From Mnemiopsis leidyi (taxonomy: Eukaryota > Ctenophora > Tentaculata > Lobata > Bolinopsidae): a stretch of DNA of 64,000 nt. Location: NCBI GenBank assembly GCA_000226015.1, contig JH154184.1, positions 847,011 to 911,010 of the forward strand, in the 5' to 3' direction. The position numbers and the translations under genes were made by a program. Position 1 is the first letter of the stretch, and each line of letters starts with the position of its first letter. This document shows, one piece after another, positions 58,701-64,000 of the stretch. The notes below the pieces were generated by a model. The model had not been told where the DNA came from and made no database searches. It was given only the letters and a program-made list of their open reading frames with translations.

Positions 58701-61700
58701 GTGATGATGATAACGGACTTCAGATGTATCGTAGATTAAAAACTGTGATTTAAAGGATAATGATATGACTGATTGTAAAGTTAGAACTAACATTTTACAT
58801 GTAACTCAGAGTATCTTCCTTCGATTTTCATGGCTCAGATTTCCTAAAAGAAAACTAGTCATTCCTACCTTCTCGTACAGCATTGCAGCTTCAGGGAACT
58901 GCTTGATGGCCTCCAAGATGGCAGCACACTCCTTACACAGCAATCTGTTGCTGAGCTCCAGCGCCAAGTTAACACCCCGCCTGATGTCGCCCATTCTTAT
59001 TGACATGCGCGCAATTCCTCCCTTACACGTGTTGTCGTGTTCCTCGTGCATCTTTGTTATTCCTGAACATTGAGTCTAAGGCTAAGAAAATCTTGTAAGT
59101 TCCCTTAGTTTCTAGTTTTTAGGAAAGCCGTGAGAATTCTTGGCTGTTACCTCAGAATGTCCCCGAATTAAACGCCAGACATAATCTTATTTCTCTATAA
59201 GACTGAGCAGAGTAAGTAACTGCCTAAATACAAAAAACGCGAGAATGGGAAACATCACGAATAATTCACTCCTATCTTATTGCAGATAAGATATTCGTTA
59301 CCGCTCAAATAAACAAACTCAGAAATTTTCCCAAGCTACGTTCTAGACTAATCTACCTTTCTCGTAATGTAGGAGAGCGTTAGCCCAATCTCCCGTGAAC
59401 TCAAGCTGCTGAGCATATTCTTTCGAAACGAACGGAATTTGTTGAGGATCCAACGACTTGGCCAATTGAAGTGCCTGATTCCACTGAGTAGATAGATAGA
59501 TGTTAGTAACACCTAACACGAGATCTTGACTTTGTACATGTTATATTGTGTTAACAGTTAAAATGTATTTTGTGTTAAAATGTATTTTGTGTTAAAATGT
59601 TGGTATAATATCTGCCAGGCTGTACATATATTGTCATCATTCATTACTGTACGACGTTTAAAAAGTTAAAAGTTCGTAATTTGCTCTTGATGGGGGGTGT
59701 GTGACAAAGTAGACGTATTGTTTCTAGACGGTCATATTGACGTTATATATAGGCCGACAAGCACATGCTTGATACATGACGATACAAACATTGTTGTGTA
59801 TGTACAATGTACACGTTGTGTATATCTCATTGATTGTATACAGGGTACGCTTGTCAAAGAGAATATTTCCATCTAAATTTGATCTGTCTTACTTAAGAAA
59901 GTTTCACATACCTGCAGAAGATCTCGCCTCATCTCAAGAGCTTTGAGAGGTTGGCTTGACTCCAGGAACAATTGCTGACTGTAATCGAACTGATCACAAA
60001 GCAATGCCATGTGACCCGCCACCAGCTTCCTGTCCTCTATATGCTGTAGACCTTGGAGCGATAACACGATCGCCGCATCGCCAATCCGGCGATAGACCCG
60101 CATCGCCATTTGAACCTCCAGGTGGTTAAGCAAAGTTTTCCCCAAATGTAACCAGTGTTCGGTGTGATTGAGCAGCTCTGCAAGTTTCCACGCCTCGTTG
60201 TACCGCTTCAACATACACGCATTGTGGAATGCATCTATCAGCTGTGCTTGGTAGATGTAGATCTCTTCTGGAGTGAGATCGTTCAGATTACCGAAGTAAG
60301 CGTGAGAGGTGAGTGCCAGATTCACCAACTTTCCAGACTGGGTCTGACACTTGAGTTCCCCAGCGTACAAGATCAGCGGGCGATACCCGTACGGCAGCTT
60401 GGTCTCACCAACACACTGAACCTGCTCGCCCGTCACAATGTCCCGATGAAGGGTGTACGTGACAACTACCTCCTCGTTGAAAACGACCAGCACGTGGTTG
60501 TCGCTCTGACACGAGTCCCAGATAACCCCTGTAACTCTGCTCGGCAGGTCCGGCAGTTTGAACAGCTCGTCGTTAACTGGGTTGTAGCTGTAACCGTCCA
60601 GTTTCTCGTCCAGGAATACCAGCTTGGTTCCCGAGTGGTCTGGGAACATCTTGAGGATGGTGCAGGTGTGCCGGTACTCGTTCACAAACTTCCAGTCTTC
60701 TATAAAGAAGTAGTGGATGTTACCTCGCTGAGTCCCGAATATCAGAAAGTCGCTGGTAAGGGAACAACACGTGATATCGTCATCTATGTCCGTGTCTTTG
60801 TCTGGGAAGAGTCGACTATCCCTGTCATTGTCACTGTCTCCTTCAATCATGTGAAGCTGTATTTTCTTCTCGAAGAGGACTGCAGCATAGTCGCCGTTCA
60901 TGTACATTTCTGACACAGATCCAAGATACTCCCGCTCCAAAAGTGGTTCAGAACTTTTCGTCTCTGTTAAACTGTAAATCCAAACTCTGTTGTTCATGCC
61001 TACTGCAAAATGATGCTGCCCTAGAGCGATAAAGACCGGCTCAGTTACCACACTAAAAGATGTAGGATTGTCAGGGCGCGTCATGTCGCAGACGGTAACT
61101 TCTAGAAGAGAAGTCAGGTACGCGCAGGACGTACGATAAGTGTCACCTAACACAGGTAGTCGTGTCAGATAGGTGAACACTTCTCCCTTGTTGGTTGCCA
61201 CGGAGAGCAGCTGACCGTCCCCGGACCACTCCAGCTTGTGGAGACTCCCAGACTCCACCTCTAGGTTAATGATAGCGTATGTGTCCTGCAGATCTTTCAG
61301 GTCGTACAACTTTACACAGTTGTCTCCGATACTTGCCGCCTTACTAAGCGTGAAGGATATCGAGATGTCATTAAGGACATCTCTGTGAGTTTTGGACTGG
61401 AACAGTTCCTGTCCTATCTCCTTGGGGTGGGTGCTGATGACAATCAGGAAACCGTTGGTGAAACCGATAAGAATGTACCCGTCCCCAAACCAGCGGTACC
61501 CGACGATGTTTCCGTATCGTCCTTGAAATGCCAACTCAATGGGGTTTTCTGGGTCGTCTAGATTGAAGAGAAACAGAGTTTTGCGGCCCACTACAAAGCT
61601 GACAGTGCTGTCGTTAATGCTAGCTAAGCCGCGGGAGGATGCGGCGTTTGATTTCATCTCCGAGAAAACTGCCAATTCGGGATCGTACCTGAAGAAGTGC

Positions 61701-62847
61701 AACATTTTCACGCTTCTACAACACTATGTACCGGTTATTGTGAATATTGTTTCAGCATAGGATCCACTTCCTTTTGCGAGACTTTCGAGGGAATTGGGAA
61801 AATTTACTTGAAGAGAAGTTCTCAAACCTTAGATTGGCGGATCGTATAGTATCACCCTCGACAGAGCTGCAGGTTAACATTCGGTCTTCAGATCCAAGAG
61901 CTAAAACGTTTTGGGAGTTCCATGCTCCGCAGATTATTCGCTTGCTGTGTTTCCCTAGCACCGGCACCTAGAATATGATAGCAAGTTTTTCAGCTGCTCC
62001 TAATAAATTAAATAACATAACTCAGTTGATAGTTCGTCATTTCTCTAACATCTGTATAGATTGGCTCATATCCAAGGGACCTGTAATCTATACATTTTAA
62101 GATCAGGCTAGAAGTTGAAAGATGAACCTCTAGTTAACTAACCTTTCTGCCAGTAGAGTGATTGTAGATAAGGAGGTTCCCCTTTATAGTTCCTATAGCA
62201 AGGAGTGGAGCATGAGGACTCCAACAAACAAAAGAGAGGCTGTCCCTCAAGCCACTGTCCAGAGGTCGCTGAGTACGAGTGTTTGCGTCCCATAGGTATA
62301 CAACTCCTGATTTGTCCTGAACAGTGGGATGCTGTGAATGTCTGTATCAATTTAACCAGACCCGAACATGAATTCCAATGCAGATGATATAAAAAGCTGC
62401 CAAGTAATCAGTATATTTGATCAAAGGTAAGAATTTGAACATCGGTTCTTAACTGGTATAAATAACGAAAGGAATTCAACAACGAAGACAAGATCAAAAT
62501 AGGTATTAGGTAACCTGAATGATGGCGAGCGTATTGCCCTCAGCATCCCACTTTAATCCGGTACAAGATCCAGGTAGAGAGATATCATCTACCAGTTCGC
62601 CATGTCTGTCATATATGTTAACTGTTCGGTGTATACTGCCTACAGCCAAGTATGAACCCTGACAAAGATCGACTTTTACAATGGAAAAGGATTAAATAAA
62701 ACTTGCGGAAAAGTGATAAACAAAAAACAAGAAAAACCGATGGAATTGAATGTGAATTATCTATTTATTCACCTGTTTACTTTGCCACGCTATATGAACG
62801 GGTGAGAAGCCATTAGTTTTTGACGATATAGAAAATACTTCCTTCAT
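55722..62847 (-). CDS. WDR19: IFT144/WDR19, intraflagellar transport complex A subunit
   Basis: Twelve coding exons on the minus strand: 62847-62773, 62658-62515, 62316-62143, 61967-61828, 61715-59912, 59483-59357, 59062-58869, 58276-57606, 57397-57265, 56839-56691, 56351-56165 and 56024-55722. Phases agree and give 1366 residues (human 1342). The N-terminal half holds WD40-type propeller repeats ([37 protein letters not shown]). The C-terminal half is TPR-like helical repeats ([18 protein letters not shown]-type [48 protein letters not shown]). The last exon carries paired CxxC motifs (CPQC, CGEC, CPHC, CPIC) as in the family. IFT-A drives retrograde transport and ciliary entry of membrane proteins. 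WDR35 was considered; the order of motifs fits WDR19 throughout. Exon 5 is unusually long (1.8 kb). Confidence 0.96.
59548..59602. repeat. Short tandem repeat in a WDR19 intron
   Basis: Nearly three copies of GTTAAAATGTATTTTGT with an 18-bp period. Confidence 0.7.
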
Positions 62848-63280
62848 CTACAGTCTGCGAATACGGAGTTTTAGGGTGAAATTAAATCGCTGCAGATATT
62901 TAACTGTACTACGTCTGTATTGTTTTTCCGAGGGTACATTTTTTTCGACAGTAATTTTAGAGCTAGCACCCATAGATTTAAATATTCGTTAAAACTCAAT
63001 TTTAAAAGCATCGATTTGTTCTGAACTCGATATCTAACTATGGGAAGATATCATCTTAGTTATTTTGTTCAGAGTAGAGCCGTGACTATTGGCAAGAGGG
63101 TTGTCGTGATAGATCAAAACTACGAAAGGAAGCGTTACTATAGCAGATTGGCGTCCGTTGCCACCTCAACGCAACAATTTCCTTTGGAGATATCCAGTGC
63201 CGAAATTGCGTAGGTCCAGGTAAATTAAATGTTTTGGCGTTGCGCCGCGCAACTAACCGTCTGAAAAGATGATATCGTGC
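62848..63280 (-). promoter_or_regulatory. WDR19 upstream region with X-box-like sites
   Basis: Three imperfect X-box-like matches cluster 235-325 bp upstream of the WDR19 ATG: GTGACT-ATT-GGCAAG (63082-63096, 3-bp spacer), GTTACTATAGCAGA (63134-63147, 12 of 14) and GTTGCCACCTCAAC (63157-63170, 11 of 14). None is canonical; the cluster is the argument. Confidence 0.45.
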
Positions 63281-63288
63281 TGCGTGGC

Positions 63289-63835
63289 TCTCTTTGTCGA
63301 GATGTTACCCGACCCGCGCGCGGCTCGCAGTTTTCTGCTCTCCGTTTCGTTAGAATGTTAGACGGATATCATCTCGTCAAGGCTCTCTCTACGTTTGCTT
63401 TCTTTCAACGCGGCGATCGTTATCGTGGATGATAAGGATTAAAGTGCTCAGGCCAGTGAAGTCCTACTAGCCTGTCTTTAAACTTATCTGGGGACCTAAG
63501 TCTTTATTGTTTGTGGAGTATTGTCGATTTGTCTGACTTCGTCCGACCTATGGCTATGGGAATAAAATGACAGGAGGGAGCGCGCTGCCGTACAAATTGT
63601 CGATGTGCTACCCGACTCCGCGCCCACGGCTGGCAGGTTGCTGCTCTCTTGGCGATACGTTTCGTTACAATCTGAACGGATATCATCTCGTCAAGTGGAT
63701 TGCTTTGTCTCACGTTGTGACCCTTTTCAAAAAATTGCTACACGTTGCATTGTCGCGGTGATACCCGACTCACGCAGCTAAAGCTGAACGTTAGAACGGT
63801 AGACGGATATCATCTCGTCAACACGTTGCATAGCC
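63289..63835. repeat. Three-copy repeat with a shared GATATCATCTCGTCAA block
   Basis: The identical 19-mer ACGGATATCATCTCGTCAA occurs at 63362, 63676 and 63803. Each is preceded by related sequence (TACCCGACYC, a GC-rich patch, CTGCTCTC and a CGTTAGAA/CGTTACAA segment), giving degenerate units of about 80-115 bp. No coding content. Confidence 0.7.
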
Positions 63836-63848
63836 CTGCTGCAGCGAA

Positions 63849-63877
63849 GCGCGCGGCGGCGTGGCCTCGCCGCGCGC
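63849..63877. repeat. GC-rich perfect hairpin
   Basis: GCGCGCGGCG (63849-63858) pairs with CGCCGCGCGC (63868-63877) around a 9-nt loop. This is striking in an AT-rich window. Confidence 0.8.
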
Positions 63878-64000
63878 ACAATGTGAGACAATAAGCACAT
63901 GGTAGTTGAAGCTGTAGACTGTAAATAAAGCAACGGAGCACCGGTAAGCTTTACACTTGCTAAACCAGTATACAGTATAGCCAAATGTGTACTGCGCGCG

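Noticed and set aside
60155-60913. Plus-strand open frame of 252 codons
   Set aside because: It is antisense to the large WDR19 exon 5, whose minus-strand translation is strongly conserved; the plus frame has no recognisable family.
55722-62847. Identification as WDR35/IFT121
   Set aside because: The overall architecture is alike, but segment order ([49 protein letters not shown]) matches IFT144/WDR19 and not WDR35.

Overview
This is a eukaryotic (metazoan) nuclear window. Genes are split by short GT-AG introns, many only about 115-250 bp. Base composition is AT-rich, roughly 40% GC by eye. Several multi-exon genes match conserved animal proteins, and there are two short assembly gaps (26134-26143 and 45857-45870). 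The mix of a full ciliary gene set, SRCR and pentraxin secreted proteins and compact introns suggests a marine invertebrate, possibly an early-branching one, but I cannot name the lineage. I built exon models by hand, following conserved protein segments, splice-site dinucleotides and codon phase.

Left part (1-12.9 kb). The first two coding exons of a PRP38-family splicing factor run off the left edge on the minus strand. A long non-coding interval follows, with a foldback repeat and several strong palindromes. Next come two intronless tandem paralogs for secreted SRCR-domain proteins (6501-7400, 10374-11261). A tRNA-derived SINE-like element lies at about 12.27-12.54 kb.

Middle-left (12.8-24.2 kb). 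GAS8/DRC4, the nexin-dynein regulatory complex subunit of motile cilia, runs on the plus strand in 11 coding exons (12983-22138, 484 aa). Its two longest introns each hold a complete antisense gene: an ELOVL6-type fatty-acid elongase in intron 1, and a secreted pentraxin-like protein with a coiled coil in intron 7. A cysteine-rich secreted orphan protein (22932-24134, minus) converges on GAS8.

Middle and right (24.2-64 kb). A foldback MITE-like element about 830 bp long sits at 25482-26312. An RFX1/2/3-type transcription factor follows on the minus strand (27917-51587, 19 coding exons, 944 aa as modelled), with a 12.2-kb intron that contains a 24-bp minisatellite. Next is a complete IFT144/WDR19 gene, also minus (55722-62847, 12 coding exons, 1366 aa). 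The far right edge is non-coding, with a three-copy repeat and a GC-rich hairpin.

How the parts may work together: RFX factors are known regulators of ciliary genes through X-box promoter sites. Here an RFX gene lies between two ciliary genes, and X-box-like 14-mers occur about 107 bp upstream of the GAS8 start, as a closely spaced pair about 2 kb upstream of the RFX coding start, and (weaker) about 235-325 bp upstream of WDR19. This looks like a physically clustered, possibly self-regulating cilia regulon, and it is the main thing to test.
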